A DNA stretch of 64,000 bases from Verrucomicrobia bacterium IMCC26134 (GCA_000972765.1 CP011265.1:1736001-1800000), one strand, 5' to 3'. Shown: positions 37,301-45,651, numbered from the stretch's first letter. Notes: generated by a model from the letters alone, not told the origin. Translations and numbers: made by a program.

Positions 37301-38539
37301 TATCTTGAGTGACATGGCGCCATTCATCGCCGTGATATTCGCTGTGCTCGCTCTGAATGTAGCAGTGTAGGTGGCCCACTGGCCTAAACGCGGGGCGATA
37401 TCATCGGTGATATCGGCTTCCAGAAACGTATTAACACCGCCCCCATCCATGAAGGCGACGATTGTTTTATCCGCTTTGTAGTTGGCCTCGAATTTGGCGC
37501 GGAAAGTAGCTGTGAAGAAATCTCCATTGGCCGAGTTTACCGCGATGGAATTTTGCATGAAACCAGCATACTGGCTGCCGCTCCAACCGGGGATTATGGC
37601 AAACTTGGAGCCGTCTTCACTCCATGCATCGGATGCGACATAAGCGCCCTCGAAGAAGGTCCAGTTGGCATCGCCGGTATTAAAATCAGCGTTTCTCAAC
37701 AGTTGAGCCGGCGTGGTAGCAGCGAGATAGCCCGTGGTAGCCGGATCGGTGACGACTAACTTAACGTCATCGATTTCTACGCGTATTCCGGAACCGGCCA
37801 GGTCAAAGCCGGGATTCTTGCGGCCTCCATTGGAGGTGCCAGACGGGGTGTTGTAAGCTACATAGCCCGCGACACCGAAACGGTTGAATCCGCTGACCTC
37901 GGCGAGAACCGTATACTGGGCTGAGTTTGTAACGAATTGATAAGTTGAACCCTTTGCGGCCGTGAGACCCGTTGTATCCAAGGTGCCGCCGACCGTAGTC
38001 CAGTCGTTCCCACTCAAGAAAACAGGCTCAAAACGAATGCGCTTGTAGCCGTAGGTTGGCGCGCCGGGGTTATCACCGTTGGCCCTGATTTCGAGGATGA
38101 CCACCGCGCCATTGGCCGGCATGCCGCGAGCGCGAATACGTGCAGTCAAAGCCACCTTGCTCAGGTCGGCCTGACCAAAGCCACCAGCAGTGTAGGCGCT
38201 ATTGATAGTCGCGAGCGTTACGTTGGCCGCCCAGCCATTGTAATACGACGCGGCGGTAACTGCCGAAGCGTTCGGGGCAAGGGCAAGGTAACCACTTGAG
38301 GGAGCGGTGGCAAAAAGCGGACTGGCGAATCCCGCTTGCCCGGATAGAGTAGGGGCAAGGGTTGCGACTCCATTGCCCGGCGTGCCCGTCAAGGCCGTCG
38401 AACCCCACGCGGCGTAAGTTGCTCCCGCACTGTCAAAATTCAGGTCGAGTAGCGTGCTTGTCGCGCCCTGCAGGAAAGAGGCACCACCAATGCAACTATA
38501 TGCAAAGATTGCACGCGATAGGGTAGATAGGGATCTCAT
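34346..38539 (-). CDS. Large secreted multimodular GH16 beta-glucanase
   Basis: A 1,397-residue exported enzyme. After a signal peptide (about 1-25) come several beta-sandwich modules likely to bind carbohydrate and a choice-of-anchor/ASH-like module (GGQDLTISAVNLSGSDF). The GH16 domain (about 1030-1255) begins YSLVWSDEFDG; its catalytic motif is GEIDVMEW with Glu1084, Asp1086 and Glu1089. A DUF5011/HYR-like module (DTTAPVITLTG) and a C-terminal module (DGYSPLLKYALG) follow. GH16 enzymes with this motif usually cut beta-1,3 or mixed-linkage glucans such as laminarin. It heads the unit with the pseudopilin and PEP-CTERM genes and is probably under the LacI regulator at 40.5 kb. Confidence 0.92.
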   Translation of the reverse strand: MRSLSTLSRAIFAYSCIGGASFLQGATSTLLDLNFDSAGATYAAWGSTALTGTPGNGVATLAPTLSGQAGFASPLFATAPSSGYLALAPNASAVTAASYYNGWAANVTLATINSAYTAGGFGQADLSKVALTARIRARGMPANGAVVILEIRANGDNPGAPTYGYKRIRFEPVFLSGNDWTTVGGTLDTTGLTAAKGSTYQFVTNSAQYTVLAEVSGFNRFGVAGYVAYNTPSGTSNGGRKNPGFDLAGSGIRVEIDDVKLVVTDPATTGYLAATTPAQLLRNADFNTGDANWTFFEGAYVASDAWSEDGSKFAIIPGWSGSQYAGFMQNSIAVNSANGDFFTATFRAKFEANYKADKTIVAFMDGGGVNTFLEADITDDIAPRLGQWATYTATFRASTANITAMNGAMSLKIQPLVRTVSGTAFSSALIDNVVLTQATAASVGPQINVKVAGAARTDGESVTLTSPAVGKTTPYSLKLENRGGQDLTISAVNLSGSDFALSALSLPVTLAPGASQSVSITTTPSSLASLAGVLTITSNDKEVADQSYVVNLAASSINLVDAFDGASTASQLGWFTYASTTTLGASSSMAVASGALELNVNSSADDYPWTYIVSKPFASPGAIDLTTSTLSVALRAFGKFSGSSNNKVQIRLESLNAAGNATGKIELGTPVDETTAGAIPGVTAYFTPDGINDRVAVLLPEGGTFTTVGGQLDVTGVKTTFDVNAPAFRLVVQMTDFEFDKDAGNIVQIDSINLILGTKAFSLSNGGFESDLTDPGTATAPSTWSQFPVEGVSKNVVSNGTGIYNATLQQLDPTATFTAYAGSKALKVYGQNYYPGGVWQGPSQTGTVYQSFLTADTTALSTGTQIHARAMAKVFGIDPLTGATTFNFGFKYLNASNGEISRSVTTLTASNDTPDTWVALTANGTVPAGTVKIEVVSEFIQNAASDGGSVYLDDVSVGLGAITPSVTIGSTAYSLVWSDEFDGNALNSANWTPELGGGGWGNGESQTYTADSENLRVTGGSLIIQAKKTGADWTSARIKTLGKRSFKFGKIEFRAKLPSGVGPWPAAWMMGDNISTVSWPNCGEIDVMEWRGTGSDANSVGHATHSPSRFGGNPIEARVAVTNPSGVFHTYAVVWETNHVTFSVDGVNTANWNTADTGSPFEKEFFILLNLAMGGAYVGNQIDSALTSATYEVDYVRVYQAPVSVADTTAPVITLTGSSPVSVNWGSSYSDAGATATDNLDTTVSVVTSGSVNTSIAGTYTLTYNASDVAGNAATPVTRTVTVAIANAATAGADGYSPLLKYALGASNPNDTTQAPSTSATPTTLSLSAIVRTNDPGLTVSCEATTDIANSGSWSTTGVSVADDPNQVSVPSGCVRKIYSVVISGATKKFLRIKAVK

Positions 38540-39041
38540 AGGGCAATTAAGGGGAAAGGTTGGGCGACGAGACTGTTAGTATACCGCAGTCAAAAAACCG
38601 AGTTGTATCTAAGGGGTGGAGGGGGAAAGCCGACAACTTTACGACGTAAATCAGTGATTTTGCAAAAGCAAATTAATAGATATGAAACGAGTAAATGCCC
38701 GTATTTCCGGGTAACGAATTGAATGAGTCATTGTTGGCAGAATCAGTTCAGTAAAAAGGTGCTTTAGGTTACGCGAACGAGGACCGATGCAAGGATGAAA
38801 CGACCTAGGGGAAGGTTGGAATGAGCGGGGGACGTGAAAATTGATTGAGAGGAACAAGGACGAATAAAATCATTTCGTCAAGTCATTGTTGCATAGAATT
38901 GCACATGCATTATTTGCAGCAAACGAAAAATTCGTTAAGCACTTTATCATATGTATTAGCAAACGCTCTCGTTCGTGGTTTTGGGCGAGATTTTTTGAGT
39001 TGGTGGAGGCACATGGCACCTGGGGTCGCCTTGCATTCGCA
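38540..39041. promoter_or_regulatory. Long AT-rich upstream region of the GH16 gene
   Basis: About 500 bp between the GH16 start and the end of the second glycosidase gene. It contains four TGCA tetramers within 38890-38918, including the operator-like element described separately. I see no convincing gene; the short frames here have no protein-like features. It presumably holds the GH16 promoter. Confidence 0.5.
38890..38905. promoter_or_regulatory. Operator-like motif, copy 1 (TGCATAGAATTGCACA)
   Basis: Inverted-repeat element TGCA-N6-TGCA identical at 15 of 16 positions to 40390-40405 at the LacI/glycosidase divergent start region. It lies 351 nt upstream of the GH16 start codon and is followed by a second TGCA-N5-TGCA (38906-38918). 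A LacI-family operator is the likeliest reading, but the distance from the start codon is large. Confidence 0.5.
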
Positions 39042-40394
39042 CTACTTCACCAGAAAAGGGAAATTGTCTGCACTTGCGCCGCCTTTACCGTCCCTTACGT
39101 ATAGGAAAACTCGATAAGGACCAGGTTTGCTGGGAGCGAGGAGTTCGGCCCGCGGACCATCACCCTTGACTACGCATTCCGGGAAGGTGGGGGGCGCGTT
39201 TTCGTGGTCACCGCCTTCTTTGCGGTCCGTGCTCTCTGCGACCACCTGCCAATCGTAGCTTAACCGGTCTCCCTCTTTGTCGCTTACCACCGCGGCGGCG
39301 GTCAATTTCTCCAGCGGGGCGACCGTCCCCTCGGCAAAAGAAGCTTCCAGGCGCTCGATGCGGGGGCTGCGGTTTGACGGCCATTTTCCGCTCCACGCGT
39401 AAGCCACCGCGTCCACGGCAGGGAGCTTTTCTCCCGTGGCGAGAAACATCCCATACCAGGTCGCAGTCGTCTCCTGTTTTTGTCCCCATACGAAGGCGAA
39501 GGTCCCTAGACAGCGACCTTGGCTGTCGGCCAGCACGCTCTTGTGCGCGGTGTAGTAGTTGGCGGCTTTTTCCCTGGCCAGCGGTTCGATGGGCGCGCCC
39601 CAGGGAGTTTGTCCGACTTCCCAGTGGCCGACAGGCCCGAATTCCGCCAAGATGAAAGGCTTGATCCAGCCGGCTTCTGCAACGGCTTTACCCACTTCAG
39701 CCGCGGCACCGTAAGCGTTGACGCCGAGGATATCGAGCGAAGGGTAATCACGCATCAGCGCTTGCACCTTGGGCGTCGCCGCACCGGCGATCACAGTGCA
39801 AATGGGATGATCAGGATCCTCCTCCTTCACGATCCGGGCGAGTTGTTCGAGCTCGCGCCAGACGCGTGTGTCACTCCCGTCGGCGTTAGGGCCTTCCATC
39901 TCATTACCGAGTCCCCACATCAAAATGGCAGGGTGATTTTTATAGCGTCGGACGCATGCCCTGACCGCATCGCGCTGCCGGGTGATTAATTCCGGATTGG
40001 AGTAGTCAAAGCCATGCCGTGAGTGCTCGATCCAGATTCCGGCCATCACGGTTAATCCGAGTTCCTGGCATCTCTCCAGAAGTGATTTCCCGTTTACCTC
40101 GCGGTCCAATTGATCGATGCCCCAGGTGCGAATGGTTGTGCCGCCAATCTTTTTTAATACATCGAGATGCGTATCCCCCCCTGCACCTCTCACGACATAG
40201 GGTTCGCCATCGCGTAAAAGCTGCCAGGCCCCGTTTGCCGCCGGGGCTACCTTAACGACCGTAGAGGCAGCGCAACTGGCGACCAGTCCGCAGAAACTGA
40301 CCACTTCAAACCAGGGACGACGAAGAGTGGGGGAGGGTATCACGCCGACCAGAATGCGTGCATCCGGATGGTTGTAAAGCTTGCGCGAATGCAT
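39042..40394 (-). CDS. Secreted TIM-barrel glycoside hydrolase (GH2/GH5 clan)
   Basis: A 450-residue enzyme with a retaining clan GH-A TIM barrel: acid/base Glu165 in MWGLGNEMEGP and nucleophile Glu251 in ILAEFGP. GH2-like traits include RGAGGDTHLDVLKKIGGTTIRTWG. The C-terminal ~90 residues form a beta-domain (AAVVSDKEGDRLSYDWQV, GPYRVFLYVRDGKGG). VASC at 38-41 could be a lipobox with Cys41, which implies a long n-region or a later start. It lies upstream of, and in the same direction as, the GH16 gene. I infer a role in beta-glucan breakdown; its exact family is uncertain. Confidence 0.85.
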   Translation of the reverse strand: MHSRKLYNHPDARILVGVIPSPTLRRPWFEVVSFCGLVASCAASTVVKVAPAANGAWQLLRDGEPYVVRGAGGDTHLDVLKKIGGTTIRTWGIDQLDREVNGKSLLERCQELGLTVMAGIWIEHSRHGFDYSNPELITRQRDAVRACVRRYKNHPAILMWGLGNEMEGPNADGSDTRVWRELEQLARIVKEEDPDHPICTVIAGAATPKVQALMRDYPSLDILGVNAYGAAAEVGKAVAEAGWIKPFILAEFGPVGHWEVGQTPWGAPIEPLAREKAANYYTAHKSVLADSQGRCLGTFAFVWGQKQETTATWYGMFLATGEKLPAVDAVAYAWSGKWPSNRSPRIERLEASFAEGTVAPLEKLTAAAVVSDKEGDRLSYDWQVVAESTDRKEGGDHENAPPTFPECVVKGDGPRAELLAPSKPGPYRVFLYVRDGKGGASADNFPFLVK

Positions 40395-40405
40395 AAAATT
40401 GCACA
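40390..40405. promoter_or_regulatory. Operator-like motif, copy 2 (TGCATAAAATTGCACA)
   Basis: Second copy of the TGCA-N6-TGCA element, overlapping the predicted start codon of the leftward glycosidase gene (ATG at 40394) and 116 nt upstream of the likely LacI-regulator start at 40521. A second LacI-like palindrome (GTAACGCTTTA, about 40421-40431) is nearby. The overlap suggests either direct repression or that the glycosidase starts further downstream. Confidence 0.5.
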
Positions 40406-40520
40406 GTCAGAGTTCACGCGGTAACGCTTTAGAGGTGTCATGATTAATTCATTCCAAGATTTCTCGGCTAGGCAAAATGCTATTTACTTGAACGCGCCGT
40501 CTGACGTTCATGAACCCGAA

Positions 40521-41597
40521 ATGGCTTCTGACAGTAAAGTTAATCAACAGCTTATCGCCAATACCCTGGGGCTTTCACGAGCCACGGTTTCGCGTTGTTT
40601 CACAAATCATCCGGGGATAAATCCCGAAACGAGGGCGAAGGTTTTCTCGCTCGCTTCACGACTGGGTTACAATCATCAGGAAAAACGTGAACCGGCAGCG
40701 CACCAGCGGGTCGCCAAACGCCTTTCCTTCGGTGTTTTGATCTGCGTCGAATTACCCAATTTCAAACATACGGACTACGGAAATCCTGGCCAGGAATTGC
40801 TCAACGGGCTCTCCGAATTTGCCCGGGTGCAGGATGTGAGGCTTGATCTGCATTTCGTAAGGCCAAACGTCCTTCATCTCGATGATCCTTCCTACGATCA
40901 CATACTAAGTGCACGCCGCCGTTTATGGGACGGAGTCGTCTTGATATACCCGTTTCCGGTTTCAGTCGTGAATGAACTCAGGGCTCGCTACCCGGTGGTC
41001 TCGTTGGTGGAGCAGTATGGTGCTCAGCCTCTCGACTGCGTGGATGTCGATCACTTCCGTGGCATCAGTCGCTTGGTCGACGAGTTGACCAGCCTTGGGC
41101 ACCGTAGGATTGGGTTTTCCACGTGGCGGTATCCCGTCGAGGCCAGCTGGGCGCTCCGCAGGTATAGCGCCTTTGTGGAAAAACTGACAGCCATGGGCTT
41201 GGAGCTCGATCCGGCCGACGTGATCAATGTCAGTCACCGTTCCCCGCTCGGGGTAGATGCGGCCCATGCCAGGGCGCTTGAACGGACCCGTGATGGGGTC
41301 ACCGCATGGATATGCGCAGCCGACCACCAAGCCTACGACCTCATCGCTTACTTTAGGAAGCATGGCTTACGCATTCCGCAGGATGTCTCGGTGGCCGGGT
41401 TTGATGGCATCACCAGACCGGCGGGAGCGCCGCTGCTTTCCACCGTGCAGGTTCCCTACCGTCAAATTGGTCTGACCGGGGGCAAGCGTCTACTCGACCT
41501 TGTCATGAAACGCTTCGAATCCAATCAGCACATTTTGCTTAATTGTGAACTACGTCTAGGAGAGACCATTGCGGGTATTGGCCAGAAATCATCCTAG
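40521..41597 (+). CDS. LacI-family transcriptional regulator
   Basis: A 358-residue regulator. The HTH is at the N-terminus (VNQQLIANTLGLSRATVSRCF, then NHPGINPETRAKVFSLASRLGYN), followed by a periplasmic-binding-like ligand domain (SLGHRRIGFSTWR, WICAADHQAYDLIAYFRKHGLRIPQDVSVAGFDG). The ATG at 40521 places the HTH at the usual position; the frame opens at 40440. It is divergent from the secreted glycosidase and probably responds to a beta-glucan oligosaccharide to control this locus. Confidence 0.92.
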   Translation: MASDSKVNQQLIANTLGLSRATVSRCFTNHPGINPETRAKVFSLASRLGYNHQEKREPAAHQRVAKRLSFGVLICVELPNFKHTDYGNPGQELLNGLSEFARVQDVRLDLHFVRPNVLHLDDPSYDHILSARRRLWDGVVLIYPFPVSVVNELRARYPVVSLVEQYGAQPLDCVDVDHFRGISRLVDELTSLGHRRIGFSTWRYPVEASWALRRYSAFVEKLTAMGLELDPADVINVSHRSPLGVDAAHARALERTRDGVTAWICAADHQAYDLIAYFRKHGLRIPQDVSVAGFDGITRPAGAPLLSTVQVPYRQIGLTGGKRLLDLVMKRFESNQHILLNCELRLGETIAGIGQKSS

Positions 41598-41621
41598 CAA
41601 GCCGCCATCGTAATTTTACAA

Positions 41622-42137
41622 GTGCCAAGACTCAAACTTCACAACGCAGGGGGCGCTGGCCTTTTTGTTCTGATCATGTCCTTGCTGGCCTCGATCATTA
41701 ACGCCGAAACGCCTTCGTCCCTTCAGCGAGGGGGGGATTTCAGTGTCACCAGTTCTGCCGCCCTTACCCGTCTTGCCTGGACGGCTCTTGCGGCCAAGGA
41801 CTTCGATGCGGTTGCAGCCTACACCGCTAAATGCCGCGAACTCTATGAAGCTGAAGCGCGCCGCCAGCAAAGTGGACTCACCGCGGTCATTCCAGCGAGT
41901 GAGCGCGAAAGGATCTTTTCGCTCTCGTCCCTGAATGATGTCGCGGTCTGTTATTTGGTAGCCGGGCAGGGTCTCGAATTGCAGGGTAATACGTCCGCAG
42001 CCATCGCGCTTTATCAGTCGTTGAACGAGAAATTCCCCTTTGCGCAATGTTGGGACAACAAAGGTTGGTTCTGGCGACCTGCTGCAGTGGCGAGAACCCG
42101 TCTCTATCATCTCGAGTTTGACGCCGCTTCGCGCTGA
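41622..42137 (+). CDS. Small exported TPR-like protein of the glucanase locus
   Basis: A 171-residue protein starting with GTG at 41622 (an in-frame ATG lies at 41676). A hydrophobic N-terminus (GLFVLIMSLLASIINAE) is a signal peptide. The rest is helical and tetratricopeptide-like: LAWTALAAKDFDAVAAYTAKCRELYE, LNDVAVCYLVAGQGLELQG and SAAIALYQSLNEKFPFAQCWD. Related short proteins are sometimes labelled beta-glucanase precursor, but there is no catalytic motif. It lies 24 nt after the LacI gene, so it probably belongs to the same locus. Confidence 0.7.
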   Translation: MPRLKLHNAGGAGLFVLIMSLLASIINAETPSSLQRGGDFSVTSSAALTRLAWTALAAKDFDAVAAYTAKCRELYEAEARRQQSGLTAVIPASERERIFSLSSLNDVAVCYLVAGQGLELQGNTSAAIALYQSLNEKFPFAQCWDNKGWFWRPAAVARTRLYHLEFDAASR

Positions 42138-42221
42138 AAGGCCTGATCCGGCCCGTTTGCTTGCTGCTTTCTTGCATTCTAATCCAGAGGCAAGGCAGTC
42201 TCGTCCCGATAAACTTTCGGG

Positions 42222-43160
42222 ATGCAGCCGAGCTCGATTCGCGAACTCCCTCGATTCATCCAGCGTCAGTCTCTCTTTCCGATGATTCTCCTCCTCGCCG
42301 TCTCACTCCTCTGGGCCTTTTCGTTTGGCATCATCAAAACGATGCTGGTCGGCCTTCCATCGCCTGCGGTGGCGGTGATCCGGCTGGGCTTTGCGCTCAT
42401 GGTCTTTGCGCCCTTCCTGCGGCCTCGCTCCATCGCCAAACGCACCGCCGCCTGGCTGGCGGGCATTGGCGCAATCCAGTTTGGGGTGATGTATCTGCTC
42501 TACCTGCAAGCCTTCCAGCGACTCCAGGCACATGAGGTGGCCCTCTTCACGATCCTGACCCCGCTCTACGTCGCCTTGCTGGATGGCGCCTTGGAAAATC
42601 GGCTCGCGCCACGGCATGCCGCCGCGGCCTTACTCTCCGCGGTCGGTGCGGGAGTATTGGTGTGGGGCGGAGTCGGCACCCCGAACTTCATCATAGGTTT
42701 CTTCATCGTGCAGGGTGCCAACCTTTGCTTTGCCGCCGGGCAGATCGCTTATAAACGCACTCGCCCCGCGCTGCCCCAATTGAGCGACACCCACCTCTTC
42801 GCCTGGCTCACCGTCGGAGCGTTCCTCGCGACTGCACTGGCCGCCGGACCTTTGGTCAAATGGGCGGATTTCGCACCGACAGCGCTCCAATGGGGGGTGC
42901 TGGCCTTCCTCGGACTGATCGCAAGCGGGCTCGGCTTCTTCGCGTGGAATCTGGGCGCGCTTCGCGTAAACACCGGAACTCTTGCTGCGTTGAACAACGC
43001 CAAGGTGCCTCTCGGTGTGCTGGTGTCGCTTCTCATTTTTAACGAACACGCCCGCATCGAGCGTCTCATATTCAGTTTCGGATTGCTCGCTACGGCTGTC
43101 TGGCTGGCGGAGACGGGGCGTAAAAAAACCGCCGCCCCGGACGGGACGGCGGTTAAATAG
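42222..43160 (+). CDS. EamA/DMT-superfamily transporter
   Basis: A 312-residue inner-membrane protein with about ten hydrophobic segments in two EamA repeats (ILLLAVSLLWAFSFGIIK and NLCFAAGQIAYKRTRP). The start may instead be the ATG at 42282 (MILLLAV), which gives a more typical N-terminus. Members export amino acids or other small metabolites; the substrate is unknown. Its last codons contain the terminator hairpin of the convergent tolB gene. Confidence 0.88.
   Translation: MQPSSIRELPRFIQRQSLFPMILLLAVSLLWAFSFGIIKTMLVGLPSPAVAVIRLGFALMVFAPFLRPRSIAKRTAAWLAGIGAIQFGVMYLLYLQAFQRLQAHEVALFTILTPLYVALLDGALENRLAPRHAAAALLSAVGAGVLVWGGVGTPNFIIGFFIVQGANLCFAAGQIAYKRTRPALPQLSDTHLFAWLTVGAFLATALAAGPLVKWADFAPTALQWGVLAFLGLIASGLGFFAWNLGALRVNTGTLAALNNAKVPLGVLVSLLIFNEHARIERLIFSFGLLATAVWLAETGRKKTAAPDGTAVK
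43122..43154 (-). terminator. Intrinsic terminator of tolB, inside the EamA coding end
   Basis: AACCGCCG-ccccggacggga-CGGCGGTT with a seven-residue T run on the minus strand (43122-43128). It terminates the leftward tolB gene (stop at 43182) while lying within the last 13 codons of the rightward transporter gene. Confidence 0.8.
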
Positions 43161-43181
43161 GTTGCCTTTATGCCAACCGGA

Positions 43182-44402
43182 TTAACGCGGATCAAGAATA
43201 CTGGCCTGAGAGAGCATACCGGCGGAGGCGTTGCTCAGCGAAGTCGCCTTTCCGTTCTCGGTGTCCAGAATCCACAGTGCACGGCGATTCGCGGAACGCG
43301 CGGTGAATACAAGATGGCGGCCATCGGCCAGCCAGTGGGGCTCGACCGCGTCGGAAGGCGCTTTGGACACCACCTTGGCCGTATTCGTAGAGAAGTCATA
43401 CACTCCGATCTGGTAGCCGCTGCCAATGCGCAGAGTAAATGCGAGTTTGCGCGGGTCGGCACGACTCCAATCCGGCTCAGCGCAGTAGCGGCTGAGCTGG
43501 GTTACCAGTCGGCGTGCGGCGCCGCCCGCTGCCGGCATCACGAAAAGTTGGGGCGAGCCCATCGAGTCTGAGGTGAAGACGATTTGGGAGCCGTCCGGCG
43601 AGAAACAGGGGCCCGCCTCGACCGCCTGTGTGCGGGTCTTGCGTGTGATCTGGCGTCCCTGTGCGTTACCGACATAAATCTCGGGATTTCCTTCGCCAGA
43701 GAGCACCATCGCCACATTACGACCATCGGGGCTGAAGCGTGCTCCGCTATTCGTCCCCTTCAAGCTGACGAAGGTCGAGCGTTGGAGGTTATTCAAATCG
43801 AGGCTGAATACGTCGGGGAATCCCGTGCGGAAGAAGCTCGTGTAGAGCAGGCGACCGCCATTGGGCGACCACTGAGGATTAAGCGCCAAGGCCTTGTCAT
43901 TCGTGATCTGGCGAACCTCGCCGAGGAAAAGGTCGCCGACATAGACTTCGGGTTTGCCAGTGCCCTCGCCGATGAAGGCCAGACGCGACGCGAAGAAACC
44001 GGGTTTGCCGGTCATGGCTTTTACCGCCACGTCGGCCGCGCGCAGGAGTGCGTTTCGCGAGGAATTGCCAGAGACCAGTTGGCTCAATACCACGGCGCCC
44101 CCCGCCTTGGTAAGAGTCACTTGCACTTGGTTGGATGCCCCGGGCGCGAATTTCACGTCAAAAGCGAAGCCCTGTGCCTGGAGACGAAACGCCCCGTGCG
44201 CGCCTAAGGCGGTGCGGGCGAGGGTTTGCAGCTCGGGCGTGGAGCCGCTCACCTGAATGGGCATGTTTTTCAGCGAGGTGACGATGTCGACGTTGCCGAG
44301 ATTACGCGTTCCGTCTTGCGCGAAACCGGGGGTGGCGGCCGCAAGGGCGGCCAGCACGATTAGAGGGAGTGATTTAAACCGGGAGAAAAGTCGTGTAGTC
44401 AT
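43182..44402 (-). CDS. tolB: TolB-like periplasmic beta-propeller protein
   Basis: A 406-residue protein with signal peptide (ending GFAQD), an N-terminal alpha/beta domain (IQVSGSTPELQTLARTALGA) and six PD40/TolB propeller blades (NPQWSPNGGRLLYTS, GARFSPDGRNVAM, GPCFSPDGSQIVFTS, LVFTARS). This is the TolB layout; TolB works with Pal and TolQRA in outer-membrane constriction. None of those genes is adjacent, so the name rests on architecture and length (E. coli TolB is 430 aa). Confidence 0.8.
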   Translation of the reverse strand: MTTRLFSRFKSLPLIVLAALAAATPGFAQDGTRNLGNVDIVTSLKNMPIQVSGSTPELQTLARTALGAHGAFRLQAQGFAFDVKFAPGASNQVQVTLTKAGGAVVLSQLVSGNSSRNALLRAADVAVKAMTGKPGFFASRLAFIGEGTGKPEVYVGDLFLGEVRQITNDKALALNPQWSPNGGRLLYTSFFRTGFPDVFSLDLNNLQRSTFVSLKGTNSGARFSPDGRNVAMVLSGEGNPEIYVGNAQGRQITRKTRTQAVEAGPCFSPDGSQIVFTSDSMGSPQLFVMPAAGGAARRLVTQLSRYCAEPDWSRADPRKLAFTLRIGSGYQIGVYDFSTNTAKVVSKAPSDAVEPHWLADGRHLVFTARSANRRALWILDTENGKATSLSNASAGMLSQASILDPR

Positions 44403-44484
44403 GTGGAGTGTTGACCGTTCATCTATTTACTTCGCCACTCGACCGCTCAACGCCAAACCTTCCGTTTCCTTAATTTATCCGTCC

Positions 44485-45591
44485 ATGACACCCGAAGACA
44501 TCAAAGAACACCTCAAACAGGTCAAATACCCCGGGTTTAGCCGTGACATTGTTTCTTTTGGCTTGGTTAAATCCGCCGCGCTGATCGACGGAACCGCCAG
44601 GGTGGCGCTAAATCTCACCACGTCCGACCCCAAAATCCCGCTTCACCTCAAGAAAGAGGTGGAGGCCTGTCTTCGGGTGATGCCGGGCGTTAAAGATGTG
44701 GTCATCGATATCGCGGTCGCGGCGCCAAAGCCCGCACCCGGTGCAGGCGGCAATCTTGGTGGCACTGCAGCTGCACCCAAGACCATTAAATTCGCCGTCG
44801 CCATAGCCTCAGGCAAGGGAGGCGTCGGTAAATCAACGTTCTCCGTTAATCTAGCCGTCGCTGCCGCCGCCCACCTCGCTGCGCTCGGCCGTCCAGGACG
44901 GGTCGGCCTGATGGATTGCGACATCTATGGCCCTTCCGTTCCGCTGATGATCGGTCTCCAAGGGGAGCGGCCCAACGTGATCGGCGAGGGGAGCGAAAGC
45001 CGCCTCATTCCGCTCGAAAAACACGGGGTTAAAGTGATGAGCATGGGCTTCCTCGTGGACGATAATACCCCGGTGGTCTGGCGCGGGCCGATGATCATGA
45101 AAACCATCCAGCAATTCGTCCAAAACGTAGATTGGGGGCAGCTCGATTTACTTCTGGTGGACCTTCCGCCTGGCACGGGTGATGCGCAGCTTTCGCTGGT
45201 GCAAACCCTGCCGCTCGACGGGGCCGTGCTCGTCACCACACCTCAACCCGCCGCCACCCAAGTCGCACGAAAAGGCGGCCTTATGTTTCAGAAAGTAAAT
45301 GTGCCCTTACTCGGTGTGGTTGAGAACATGAGCTACTTCACGGATCCGGCCGGTTTGCGCCATGCCCTCTTTGGTGAAGGCGGGGGTCAACAGGTGGCGG
45401 AGAGCCTCGGCACCAATCTCATCGGGCAGGTGCCGCTTTTTCCTGAAATCCGCACCTCAGGCGACGCAGGCAATCCACTCTTGGCGGCCGATCCCGGGCA
45501 CCCTGCGGCTGGTCACTTCACCGCGATCGCCATCGAACTTCTAGCCCGATTGGAGAAGAAAGTCCCATCAACGCAACATCCCGCTCTTTGA
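44485..45591 (+). CDS. mrp: Mrp/ApbC-type P-loop iron-sulfur carrier ATPase
   Basis: A 368-residue cytosolic protein. Residues 1-80 are a DUF59/MIP18-type domain; the ParA-like ATPase follows with the deviant Walker A GKGGVGKST (110-118), DCDIYGPSVPLM and LLLVDLPPGTGDAQL. Mrp delivers Fe-S clusters. The usual CxxC after VENMSYF is missing: the sequence reads FTDPAGLRHALFGEGGG, so cluster binding may differ. The start at 44485 was chosen because the DUF59 domain begins there. It is divergent from tolB. Confidence 0.9.
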   Translation: MTPEDIKEHLKQVKYPGFSRDIVSFGLVKSAALIDGTARVALNLTTSDPKIPLHLKKEVEACLRVMPGVKDVVIDIAVAAPKPAPGAGGNLGGTAAAPKTIKFAVAIASGKGGVGKSTFSVNLAVAAAAHLAALGRPGRVGLMDCDIYGPSVPLMIGLQGERPNVIGEGSESRLIPLEKHGVKVMSMGFLVDDNTPVVWRGPMIMKTIQQFVQNVDWGQLDLLLVDLPPGTGDAQLSLVQTLPLDGAVLVTTPQPAATQVARKGGLMFQKVNVPLLGVVENMSYFTDPAGLRHALFGEGGGQQVAESLGTNLIGQVPLFPEIRTSGDAGNPLLAADPGHPAAGHFTAIAIELLARLEKKVPSTQHPAL

Positions 45592-45651
45592 GATAAAGCC
45601 GTTAAATATTCGCGAGGAATTGATGTAGACCATCCATTGAAGCTTCACCAC

